Shown in pieces: positions 33,506 through 41,277 of a DNA stretch of 47,026 nt. Under the pieces are notes generated by a model, which was given only the letters and a program-made list of their open reading frames with translations, ran no database searches and was not told the DNA's origin. Numbering within the stretch: the stretch's first letter is position 1; every line of letters starts with the position of its first letter. Made by a program: the position numbers and the translations under genes. The DNA is taken from positions 1 to 47,026 of the forward strand of contig CAZCIB010000016.1 in assembly GCA_964498755.1 (NCBI GenBank), read 5' to 3'. The stretch is from RZZS01 sp964498755. GTDB lineage: Bacteria > Pseudomonadota > Alphaproteobacteria > Micavibrionales > Micavibrionaceae.

Positions 33506-35566
33506 CTAACGCGATCCGCGGCCCTCGCGCCACCATGCGAAAACGAGCGCGAGCAGTATGCCGGTTACGGCCAGCCAGGTCGGAAAGAGCGGCGTTGAAC
33601 GGATGCCGGAAACGATGTAATCGTTATTGCGTTTCAGCGCGGCCCAGCCATTTCCGGCGAAACGGCTGCTGGTCGCGGGCAGGGCGCGAATATCAGGAAC
33701 GCCGTCTTCCGCAGCCCAGACGAAGCCGCCGCCGCTGTGATCGACGACGCGGTCGAGAACGTCTTCCGTCGTAATCAGGCTTTCGCGTTCTTTTTTGCGC
33801 AGGGCGCCAACAATGCCGAAGCGCACGATTTCATTGTTTTCAAAGGCGTAAACGCCATTCTGGTCGGCCGTGATGACGGTTTGCGCCCAGCCGTCTTCAG
33901 CCCCGGGCATGTCGATATTCTCGGTTTCGCCGTTCGGCTTCGTCATGCGGACAGGTCCGGAGTCTTGCGCGATTGCCCGCCGTCTTATTGTGATCTGGTT
34001 GCCGTCCACGCGCACGTCAATCGCGTTTTCATCCAGCTCCGGCTCTTTCATCAGCCAGTGCATCAGGCGTCTCAGGATTTCATAGTGCGGGCCGCCGCCC
34101 TCGTATCCGCGGGCCCAGAGCCAGATCTGGTCGCTGCCAAGCTGCGCGACGCGTCCCTCGCCGACGCGGTCTAAAATCAATAAGGGCTTTTCGTCTTCGC
34201 CGTTCATCAGAACGTCGCCTGACTGGACGTTCAGCGGGATTTGCCGCAGCCATGGCCCCATGCCGCCGCCCAGGTTCTGGGTCACGGGATGCAGTTGTCC
34301 TGTATCGGTAAGCTCCGGCATGAAACGTTTTTCAATAACCGTTCCCGTCGGCGCGGCGGGCAGGATCGTTCGCAGGGAGGTGTTGTAAATGGAGAGATCA
34401 TTGCTGGCGAAATCAGGGCCGCTGGCGACCAGCAAGGCGCCGCCCCGCGCCACGTAATTGGCGATATTGGTAAAATAGCGCCGGTTGATCAGCGTATGCA
34501 GTCGAAAGCGGTCAAAGACGATAAGATCAAAATCATTGAGTTTCGTATCGAATAACTCGCGCACGGGAAATTCGATCAGGGCGCGTTCCCGCAGCGGCGT
34601 GCGGTCCCGCTTGTCGGGCGTTCTGAGAATGGTGAAATGAATAAGGTCAATCCCGGGATCGGATGTCAGAATATTCCGCCAGGTTCGCTCGCCGATATAG
34701 GGTAGGCCGGATACGAGCAAAACCTTGAGCCTGTCGCGTATGCCGTTTGTAACAAAGGTTACGGCGTTGTTCTCGTGCGTGATCTCGCCGTCCAGCGTAT
34801 TTGCCCGCAGCTCGAAGACATTCTGGCCGGCATGGCCGACCTCGGCTTCTATCGTTTGTTCCTCGCCGACCGGGACAGTCCGGACGATCGGCCTGCCAAG
34901 GCCGGGCTGTAGCGTGACAGTCGCATTGCGCGCGTCCGTATTGGCGTCGCGGACGATATAACGGATCGTTATGCTTTGTCCTACAATCCCGTAAGCCGGG
35001 GCGTTGAGAATGTCGATCTGCCGGTCTTTTTCGTCTTTATCGCCACTGAGCAGGACATGAACGGGGCCGTAATCCGCATGCGTTTCCGGGTTTTTCGGCG
35101 CGTCATGGATTTGTCCGTCCGTGATCATGAACACGCCCGCGCGCCGGCTTTCAGGGACGTCGGCCAGAGCCGCGTCGAGGGCGGAAAACAGGCGCGTTCC
35201 ATCCGCCGTATCGGGCGGGGCGCGGATGACGCGCGTCTCGAGGCCTTCGATCGCATTCAGCTTTTCAACTATCCGGTCCGCCGCCTCGTTTGTGACCTGA
35301 GTCCGTTGGCCCACGCTTTGGCTGCCGCTTTCATCGATCACCATGGCGGCGACGTCGCCGACAGGTTCGCGCTCCTCGCTCAGAACGGATGGATTCAGAA
35401 GCGCGACAAAGAGAATGGCCAGCGCGATCACACGCCCTGTAAATGCGCGCGGCTGCCGCCAGAGAGAGGCCAGCGCGACTACTGCCGCGAATATGCCAAG
35501 AGCGATCAAAGCCTCGTGCGCGACGAGCGGCTGAAAATGTATGGAATAAACGACGTCGCTTTGCAT
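33506..35566 (-). CDS. Membrane protein with vWA-like and glutamine-amidotransferase-like domains
   Basis: The 686-residue product has two N-terminal membrane helices (about residues 18-60) and a vWA-like domain with the metal-binding pattern D-E-S-G-S near residue 78. An Ig-like middle region follows (about 185-275), then a domain with VLLVSGLPYIGERTWRNIL resembling class I amidotransferase-like folds. A C-terminal membrane helix (LFPTWLAVTGILLALVFAWW) ends the protein. It follows the DUF4159 gene by three bases. Clusters of this kind accompany MoxR ATPases in alphaproteobacteria; they are thought to handle envelope protein maturation, but the substrate is unknown. Confidence 0.8.
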   Translation of the reverse strand: MQSDVVYSIHFQPLVAHEALIALGIFAAVVALASLWRQPRAFTGRVIALAILFVALLNPSVLSEEREPVGDVAAMVIDESGSQSVGQRTQVTNEAADRIVEKLNAIEGLETRVIRAPPDTADGTRLFSALDAALADVPESRRAGVFMITDGQIHDAPKNPETHADYGPVHVLLSGDKDEKDRQIDILNAPAYGIVGQSITIRYIVRDANTDARNATVTLQPGLGRPIVRTVPVGEEQTIEAEVGHAGQNVFELRANTLDGEITHENNAVTFVTNGIRDRLKVLLVSGLPYIGERTWRNILTSDPGIDLIHFTILRTPDKRDRTPLRERALIEFPVRELFDTKLNDFDLIVFDRFRLHTLINRRYFTNIANYVARGGALLVASGPDFASNDLSIYNTSLRTILPAAPTGTVIEKRFMPELTDTGQLHPVTQNLGGGMGPWLRQIPLNVQSGDVLMNGEDEKPLLILDRVGEGRVAQLGSDQIWLWARGYEGGGPHYEILRRLMHWLMKEPELDENAIDVRVDGNQITIRRRAIAQDSGPVRMTKPNGETENIDMPGAEDGWAQTVITADQNGVYAFENNEIVRFGIVGALRKKERESLITTEDVLDRVVDHSGGGFVWAAEDGVPDIRALPATSSRFAGNGWAALKRNNDYIVSGIRSTPLFPTWLAVTGILLALVFAWWREGRGSR

Positions 35567-35569
35567 TTG

Positions 35570-38320
35570 TTATTGCCCCAGACGCTCGAGAATATGCGGA
35601 ATATGCACCTGATCGGCCTTGTAATTGCCGGTCAGCGCATACATCAGCAGGTTGACGCCGAACCGGAAGGAATATTCCTGCTGGCGCGTGCCGTTATTCA
35701 GATGCGGACTCGTGGCGCCGCCGCCGACGCTTTCCGCCGACCATGCGTAGGCCCAGTCATGACCGCCGACAATGACGGAAGACACGCCGTCTTTGCCCGG
35801 CGCGCTGCTTTGCTCGACCCAGATCGTTCCGCCCTCATAACGGCCCGGCATAGTCTTCAGAAGATAAAAAGAACGCCTGAGGACGTGATCGTCCGGGATA
35901 TGCGCAAGCGCGGGCACGTCGAGCGAGGCGGTAATCCGGCGCAGAGCCTGCGCGTTGCGGGTTGCGCTGACATTGCCGCGGGCGATGTGGCTATCGCGGG
36001 TGTCGAACAGAATTGTGCCGCCGTGATCGAGATAATGCTGCACGTTGCGCTGCGCGTTTACGGAAAGGGCCTGCGCGTCGGCCGTCACGGGCCAGTAGAC
36101 CAGCGGGAAAAACAAAAACAGTTCGCTTTCCGGTTCCAGCGCGACAACGCCCTGCGGTTCGGCGGATGTGCGCGCCGTCATCACTTTCGCAAGGTTCTCA
36201 AGGCCCTTGCGGCTGGTGGCGTCGACCTGGGGATCGCCGGTTTCGATATAGGCGAGATACAGCGCGGAAGCGTAAGTGACGTCATTGCTTGCGTACGCCT
36301 TTGGCATGAAGATCAGGCAAATCAAGAGGACCAGCGGCAAGGCCGCTTTGCCGCGCGTATTTCTGAAGAAAGAAGCGAACGGTCCCGCAGACGTTAAGGC
36401 CAGCATGACAATCCAGTCGATAACAAACAAAAACGCCGCAAGATAAAGCAGGGCGGGACGCAGGTCAGTCTCAAAATTTCTGTCGTAACTTCTTTCACTG
36501 ATTCCCGTTCCCGGGTTTTCCGCAATGCGCATGCGGATATCGCCGTCGCCGAGATTAAAGGCGGCCCTGTACCCGCCGCGCCCGTAAATGCCCGGCGGAT
36601 GCGCCGGGCCGGGCCGGAGGGTTTCAAGCGCGTCCGCGGGAACAGGCTTGACGGTGGGGCCGGGCGCGGCCAGACGTCCAAACCCGTCCATCACGCGCAG
36701 GGGCTGGAGCGCGCCGCCCGGCCTTGCCGCTTCAGCCGGATTGCCGGAAATGTCCAGAAGCCTTTTGAGCATTTGCACGTAAAGGCCGGACAGAGCCAGA
36801 TCGGACCACTCGGCGTCCGCGCTTGTATGAAAGAATACGAGAAATCCCTCGCCTTTCGGGCCTGCAGTGACAAGCGGCGTCCCGTCTTCCAGGCGCGCCC
36901 AGGTCCTGTCCTCGAGTTCGGCCGAGGGATTGGCGAGAATCTGCCTGTTGACGCGGATATCCGGCGGAACGGAAATGCCGAAAAACGGGCTTGTTTCCTC
37001 AAACGCGGCAATAGCGGAAGGCTCATCCCAGGTTAATGCCCCGGACAGGCTGCGGTCCGCAGGCCTGATATCCACGGGCAGAAGGTATTTTTCGCTTCTG
37101 TTATCGGCCATATTCGGGCCGGCGAAACGCGCGAGCATGCCGCCCGCCATTACCCATTCCTCCAGAGCCGTTAAATCCGCCGCCGTAAGCGAACCCGTAT
37201 CGGGAAGCATGATGACGCCGGGTTTTGCCGCCAGTACTTCCGTTAGCGTCCCCGTAACAAGATTCGCATAGGGCGAGAGCGCCTGTTCCAGATAATAGCT
37301 GCTGCTGGTCAGCGGCGCGCTGTCCGCCTGCTCCGCGCCGCTTAAAACGCCTACGGTCCTGTAAGCGCCCGCATTCGCAAAGTAGTAGACGGCCCCCGCG
37401 CCGGCGCGTCCGGCAATCTGGATATGCGAAATCTCGCCGCGCATTTCCGGCGGCGTATCAAAGACAATATTGCGTTCCTTGCGGTTGTCCGAAAGGCTGA
37501 CGCTTTGCGAATCAATAATACGCCCGCGCCCGGAGAGCAGCTGAACAGTTACGCGCATATTATCCGGCATGCCATAGGCGGCGGAAACGAACGCCCCGGG
37601 CAGAGGGGAATATTCATCAAGCGGCCTTAAAAGGATCGGAAGCTGCTCGGCTTCAGGGCGAAGATAAGCCATCTGGCCGCTGGACTGCAACTGGCGCGCC
37701 AGATTTTCAAATCCGTCTCCATCAAGCCCGGCGCCCAGAAAATGCGTTTCCGTACTGCCCGTCGTTTTTGCTTCTCTGACCTTGTCCCGAAGCTCTTCGT
37801 AATCAGCCGCCCAGGGGCGAGGGGTAAGATTATCAAGCCGCGTCAGCGCCTGCCCGGCTTCCAAAGGCCCCAAAACAAGCGGCTCCGCATTCTTGTCCGG
37901 TTCCGGCGCCGTCGTTAGCAGCCATATTTCGCGGTCTGCGCGCCCGGCCTGCGCAATGATTTCCCTTGCCGTGTCTCTTTGCTGCTGCCAGATATTGGCG
38001 GCGTTCCAGCCGTTATCAAGAACAATCCGAACCGGCCCGCTTGTCTGCATCAGGGTTTTGGCTTCGTTCAAAACGGGATGCGCCAGCGCAAGGATCACAA
38101 GCGCGGCGATGAGAATCCGAAGCAGCAAAATCCACCACGGCGTCCGCCCGGGGGTCTTTTGCTCCGGGACCAGCCCTTCAAGAAAACGCGCGGTCGGCAG
38201 GAATATAATCTGCGGCGCGGGCGGTAAAATCCGCAATAAAAGCCACAGGACCGGCAGCGTTACGAGCGCGCTCAAAATCCACGGGTTGAGAAAGCTTAAG
38301 GCGGAGATAAACGCGGCCAT
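35570..38320 (-). CDS. DUF4159 membrane protein with BatA-like N-terminus
   Basis: I take ATG 38320, which overlaps the DUF58 stop (TGATG), giving 916 residues. The N-terminus has the two-helix BatA-type anchor (LNPWILSALVTLPVLWLLL, then WWILLLRILIAALVILALAH). Long extracytoplasmic domains follow. Another membrane segment near residues 630-650 and one near 670-690 precede the C-terminal DUF4159 domain (about 700-916), with DVTYASALYLAYIETGDPQV, NVQHYLDHGGTILFDTRDSH and the ending DWAYAWSAESVGG. Part of the moxR cluster. Confidence 0.85.
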   Translation of the reverse strand: MAAFISALSFLNPWILSALVTLPVLWLLLRILPPAPQIIFLPTARFLEGLVPEQKTPGRTPWWILLLRILIAALVILALAHPVLNEAKTLMQTSGPVRIVLDNGWNAANIWQQQRDTAREIIAQAGRADREIWLLTTAPEPDKNAEPLVLGPLEAGQALTRLDNLTPRPWAADYEELRDKVREAKTTGSTETHFLGAGLDGDGFENLARQLQSSGQMAYLRPEAEQLPILLRPLDEYSPLPGAFVSAAYGMPDNMRVTVQLLSGRGRIIDSQSVSLSDNRKERNIVFDTPPEMRGEISHIQIAGRAGAGAVYYFANAGAYRTVGVLSGAEQADSAPLTSSSYYLEQALSPYANLVTGTLTEVLAAKPGVIMLPDTGSLTAADLTALEEWVMAGGMLARFAGPNMADNRSEKYLLPVDIRPADRSLSGALTWDEPSAIAAFEETSPFFGISVPPDIRVNRQILANPSAELEDRTWARLEDGTPLVTAGPKGEGFLVFFHTSADAEWSDLALSGLYVQMLKRLLDISGNPAEAARPGGALQPLRVMDGFGRLAAPGPTVKPVPADALETLRPGPAHPPGIYGRGGYRAAFNLGDGDIRMRIAENPGTGISERSYDRNFETDLRPALLYLAAFLFVIDWIVMLALTSAGPFASFFRNTRGKAALPLVLLICLIFMPKAYASNDVTYASALYLAYIETGDPQVDATSRKGLENLAKVMTARTSAEPQGVVALEPESELFLFFPLVYWPVTADAQALSVNAQRNVQHYLDHGGTILFDTRDSHIARGNVSATRNAQALRRITASLDVPALAHIPDDHVLRRSFYLLKTMPGRYEGGTIWVEQSSAPGKDGVSSVIVGGHDWAYAWSAESVGGGATSPHLNNGTRQQEYSFRFGVNLLMYALTGNYKADQVHIPHILERLGQ

Positions 38321-39228
38321 CAGCTGAACGCCTCCTGCCTGTAGTTCTCGGGCGAAAATTCCGCCCACACGTCGTGCAAGGTTTCGCCGACAGGCGTGTC
38401 CGTCCGGTGCAGGCAGTAGAGCCAGCCGCGCTCCCGGCAGGCGTGGCTGACCGCCGCGATATGCGTCTGTATGCGCTCCTTGTACGCTTCGCGCACGTCA
38501 GTGACCGATTCTATTTCATGGCGTCGCGTGCGGTTCGAATCATGAAACAGCGCGCGCCCCGTGTAAGGCAGTTCCAGCTCCGCCGGATCAAGAACCTGTA
38601 TCAAAAGTCCCGCGCCGGCGGAATTGTTCAACTCGCGCAAGGCGTGGCTTGTTTCCTCCGGCGGCTCCAGAAAATCTCCGGCCAGTACGGCGGTATGTCC
38701 GCGCGGCAGGGACTGCAGGTCGTTGAGATCAGGCAGCGCCTTGTTGGCGGCTATGCTTTCAGAAAGCTGTTCAGCGAGCCTGCGCAGCGCGTGTTCGCTC
38801 TTGCCGGGACGGCGGTTGCCGCCGATTAATGCGACCTGTTCGCCGCCGCGCGTCATCAGGAGCGCAAGCGCGAGCACAAGAAGCGCGGCGTTCTCGGCCT
38901 TGGTTTTGACTTCTCCGCCTGAGGCGAAGCGCATCGAGGGGCCGCCCGCGCACCACAGGCAAACGCTTTGCGCGCTCTGGCGTTCTTTTTGCCGGATAAA
39001 CAAACGGTCGCCCTTGGCCGATTGCCGCCAGTCGATGTCCTGCGGACTGTCGTAAGTCTCGTAATCGCGGAACTGCCAGAAATTCTCGCCGACGCCCGGG
39101 CGGCGCAGCTTGTGCCCGCCGCTCAGGACGTTCTCCGCCGCTTTTTCCGCCGCCGCGACAAGCGCGGGCAGATCGGAAATCGCGGCTTCCGCTTCGTTGC
39201 GCATGTCTGTGGGGGAAGGATGTTTCAT
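38320..39228 (-). CDS. DUF58 domain protein
   Basis: A 302-residue protein with the DUF58 signature: GENFWQFRDYETYDSPQDID, WRQSAKGDRLFIRQKERQSA (the R-x-Y/F-x2-G-D-x2-R-x-I-D-W pattern in variant form) and a vWA-like core. It is the second gene of the MoxR cluster. The start at 39228 has GAGGAAAC upstream, contributed by the edge of the repeat at 39235-39316. Confidence 0.88.
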   Translation of the reverse strand: MKHPSPTDMRNEAEAAISDLPALVAAAEKAAENVLSGGHKLRRPGVGENFWQFRDYETYDSPQDIDWRQSAKGDRLFIRQKERQSAQSVCLWCAGGPSMRFASGGEVKTKAENAALLVLALALLMTRGGEQVALIGGNRRPGKSEHALRRLAEQLSESIAANKALPDLNDLQSLPRGHTAVLAGDFLEPPEETSHALRELNNSAGAGLLIQVLDPAELELPYTGRALFHDSNRTRRHEIESVTDVREAYKERIQTHIAAVSHACRERGWLYCLHRTDTPVGETLHDVWAEFSPENYRQEAFS

Positions 39229-39234
39229 GTTTCC

Positions 39235-39316
39235 TCAGTCGTCAGTGGAAAGTTGGCGGTTGGCAGTTGGCAGTCATATCAGGGACTGCTAACTGTCCAC
39301 TTCCTACTGCCAACTA
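39235..39316. repeat. Inverted-repeat spacer, moxR-DUF58 junction
   Basis: Left arm (39235-39274): CAGTCGTCAGTGG, then GTTGGCGGTTGGCAGTTGGC. Right arm (39285-39316): ACTGCTAACTGTCC, then ACTGCCAACTA. The moxR stop codon (39314-39316) is inside the right arm. The unit matches the fliQ-fliR repeat 21 kb away. Confidence 0.8.
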
Positions 39317-40315
39317 CAATCCCGCCCGCATCTCCGCAATCACGTCGCGCAAATGGACGCCGTTCGCGCGCGCCTTGTAACTCAGCGCCATGCGGTGCTT
39401 CAGAACTGGCTCGGCCAGCGCCAGCGCGTCTTCCGGCGATGGCGCTGGACGTCCTTCAAGCAAGGCCTTGGCGCGGCAGGCGAGCATCAGAGCCTGCGAG
39501 GCGCGCGGTCCCGGGGCCCAGACGACGTATTCGCGTACAAGCTCGGGAGCCTCCTCGACTGGTCGTCCCCGGCGCACGAGCGTTAATATCGTCTCGACAA
39601 CCTGTTCGCCGATGGGCATGTCGCGCACAAGCGCCTGCATCTCCATTAAATCCTTGTCGGAGGCAATCGCGTTGACCTCTTTTTGCTGGCCCGTCGTCGT
39701 CGCCATGATGACGCGGCGCTCCGTATCGAGATCCGGGTAGCCAACGTCCACCTGCATCAGAAAGCGGTCGAGCTGCGCCTCGGGCAGGGGATATGTGCCT
39801 TCCTGCTCGATCGGGTTTTGCGTGGCGAGCACATGGAAGGGTTTGGGCAGGTCATGATTCTTGCCGCTGACGCTGACCTGCTTTTCCTGCATCGCCTGCA
39901 ACAGCGCCGATTGCGTACGCGGGCTGGCGCGGTTGATCTCGTCGACCATCAGGAATTGCGCGAAGACGGGGCCTTCGATAAAGCGGAACGCGCGCTTGCC
40001 CTTGTCGCTTTCCTCCAGCACTTCAGAGCCCAGAACGTCGGCGGGCATCAGGTCCGGCGTACACTGAACGCGCGATGACGTAAGGCCCAGAACCTTCGCG
40101 ACTGTGTCGACAAGCAGCGTTTTCGCAAGACCCGGCACGCCGATCAGGAGCACATGCCCGCCGGATAGCAGCGTAACCAGCGTTTGATCGACCACGCGGT
40201 CCTGTCCCAAAATAACGGCTCCGATTTCCTTGCGGATGTTTTGCAGCGTGTCCGCGCTTTTTTCAAAGGCCTCGATCGTTTCGGCTTCCGCCGTGGTTGT
40301 CTGTGCTGGGGTCAC
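39314..40315 (-). CDS. MoxR-family AAA+ ATPase
   Basis: A 333-residue ATPase with Walker A GVPGLAKT, Walker B LMVDEINRASPRTQSALLQA, sensor ATQNPIEQEGTYPLPEAQLD and the AAA lid region near the C-terminus. It starts at GTG 40315 with AGAGGAAA eight bases upstream. MoxR ATPases act as chaperones with vWA and DUF58 partners, which are encoded just downstream here. Confidence 0.95.
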   Translation of the reverse strand: MTPAQTTTAEAETIEAFEKSADTLQNIRKEIGAVILGQDRVVDQTLVTLLSGGHVLLIGVPGLAKTLLVDTVAKVLGLTSSRVQCTPDLMPADVLGSEVLEESDKGKRAFRFIEGPVFAQFLMVDEINRASPRTQSALLQAMQEKQVSVSGKNHDLPKPFHVLATQNPIEQEGTYPLPEAQLDRFLMQVDVGYPDLDTERRVIMATTTGQQKEVNAIASDKDLMEMQALVRDMPIGEQVVETILTLVRRGRPVEEAPELVREYVVWAPGPRASQALMLACRAKALLEGRPAPSPEDALALAEPVLKHRMALSYKARANGVHLRDVIAEMRAGL

Positions 40316-40434
40316 TGTGGCTTTTCCTCTGATTTTCTCTTATAAATCGATATGCTCTAATGTAGTTTTGTAAACGCATGTTTGCACCCTTTTTTATATA
40401 TGACTTATGCAAGAATGCGGCTTAATCTGCGGCA

Positions 40435-40532
40435 GGGGACATCAATAAAGGCCCGTCAGGGCCTATTGTGTCCCCATAGGCTTTATTCCCTGCGGGGACA
40501 CGATAGCGGCTTCGCCGCTTTATCATGTCCCC
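40435..40532. repeat. Composite palindromic element upstream of the DUF1285 gene
   Basis: Outer ends GGGGACAT (40435) and ATGTCCCC (40532). Inside are AGGCCC-GTCA-GGGCCT, then GTGTCCCC...GGGGACAC, then AGCGGC-TTC-GCCGCT. The four nested or serial hairpins span 98 bases between the divergent moxR and DUF1285 genes. Confidence 0.8.
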
Positions 40533-40563
40533 CTGGGTTGCTTGTACACTGAAAAGACGAACA

Positions 40564-41064
40564 ATGGAACATCAGGCGCAAAAACATTCCGAACCCGATG
40601 ACGGCGATTTTACGATCGATTACGAGGGGAACTGGTGGCACCGCGGTGGCAGGATCAACCGCGATGCGCTGGTGAAATTATTCTCGGATCGCGCGCTGAA
40701 ACTGATCGACGGCGAATACTGGCTGAAAACGCCGACCGAGGCCTACCGCGTTCATGTTGAAGACGTGCCTTATGTCTTTGTCAATTACCGCATTGATAAC
40801 CCCGGCAAGCCGGATCAGGTTATTCATCTGACGACGAATATGGACGAGACGATTACGCTGGGCGCTGATTGCCCCCTGATCGTCGACGGCGGGCCGGGGC
40901 AGGGCGTGATTCTGTTTTACGCCGAAGTGCGCGACGGGTTACGCGGGCGCTGTAACCGCGCCGTGAATTACGACCTGATCGCGCATGCGATGGAAGAAGA
41001 CGGCTCCGCCCTGATCATCCGCAGCGGCGGGGCGAAATTCACCGTCATGCCGGATGATTTTTAG
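40564..41064 (+). CDS. DUF1285 family protein
   Basis: A 166-residue soluble protein from ATG 40564; upstream in-frame codons lie in repeat sequence. Conserved DUF1285 features: GNWWHRGGRINRDALVKLFS, GEYWLKTPTEAYRVHVEDVP, and NMDETITLGADCPLIVD. Function unknown. In alphaproteobacteria it commonly lies between the moxR cluster and the CCA-adding enzyme gene, as here. Confidence 0.88.
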   Translation: MEHQAQKHSEPDDGDFTIDYEGNWWHRGGRINRDALVKLFSDRALKLIDGEYWLKTPTEAYRVHVEDVPYVFVNYRIDNPGKPDQVIHLTTNMDETITLGADCPLIVDGGPGQGVILFYAEVRDGLRGRCNRAVNYDLIAHAMEEDGSALIIRSGGAKFTVMPDDF

Positions 41065-41071
41065 GTTTTTT

Positions 41072-41268
41072 AACCGCGAATGAATGGGAGTATATTTTTG
41101 TGAATCGCAAAGACGCGAAGGCGCAAAGTTTTTTTTATGCTTTACGCGCGAAGCGCGTATGAAAACCTGTAGTTTTAGTGCGCCTTCGGCGCGAATAAAA
41201 TGGCATTCTTCGCGTCTTCGCGTCTTTGCGTCTTTGCGATTCAAAGATATTTCTGTTAATTCGCGGTT
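41072..41268. repeat. Long multi-unit inverted repeat, DUF1285-CCA enzyme junction
   Basis: Outer ends AACCGCGAAT (41072-41081) and ATTCGCGGTT (41259-41268). Arms are runs of CGCAAAGACGCGAAGGCGCAAAG-type units (shown here in parts: CGCAAAGACG, CGAAGGCGC) and their inverse (CTTCGCGTCT, TTGCGTCTTTGCGATTC). Inner hairpins: TACGCGC-GAA-GCGCGTA and GCGCC-TTC-GGCGC. It fills almost the whole gap and ends nine bases before the next start, where no clear ribosome-binding site is left. Confidence 0.85.
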
Positions 41269-41277
41269 TAAAAAAAC

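Noticed and set aside
34976..36397. 473-residue plus-strand open frame
   Set aside because: It is antisense to the vWA-like and DUF4159 genes, which have clear domains; the composition is arginine-rich and shadow-like.
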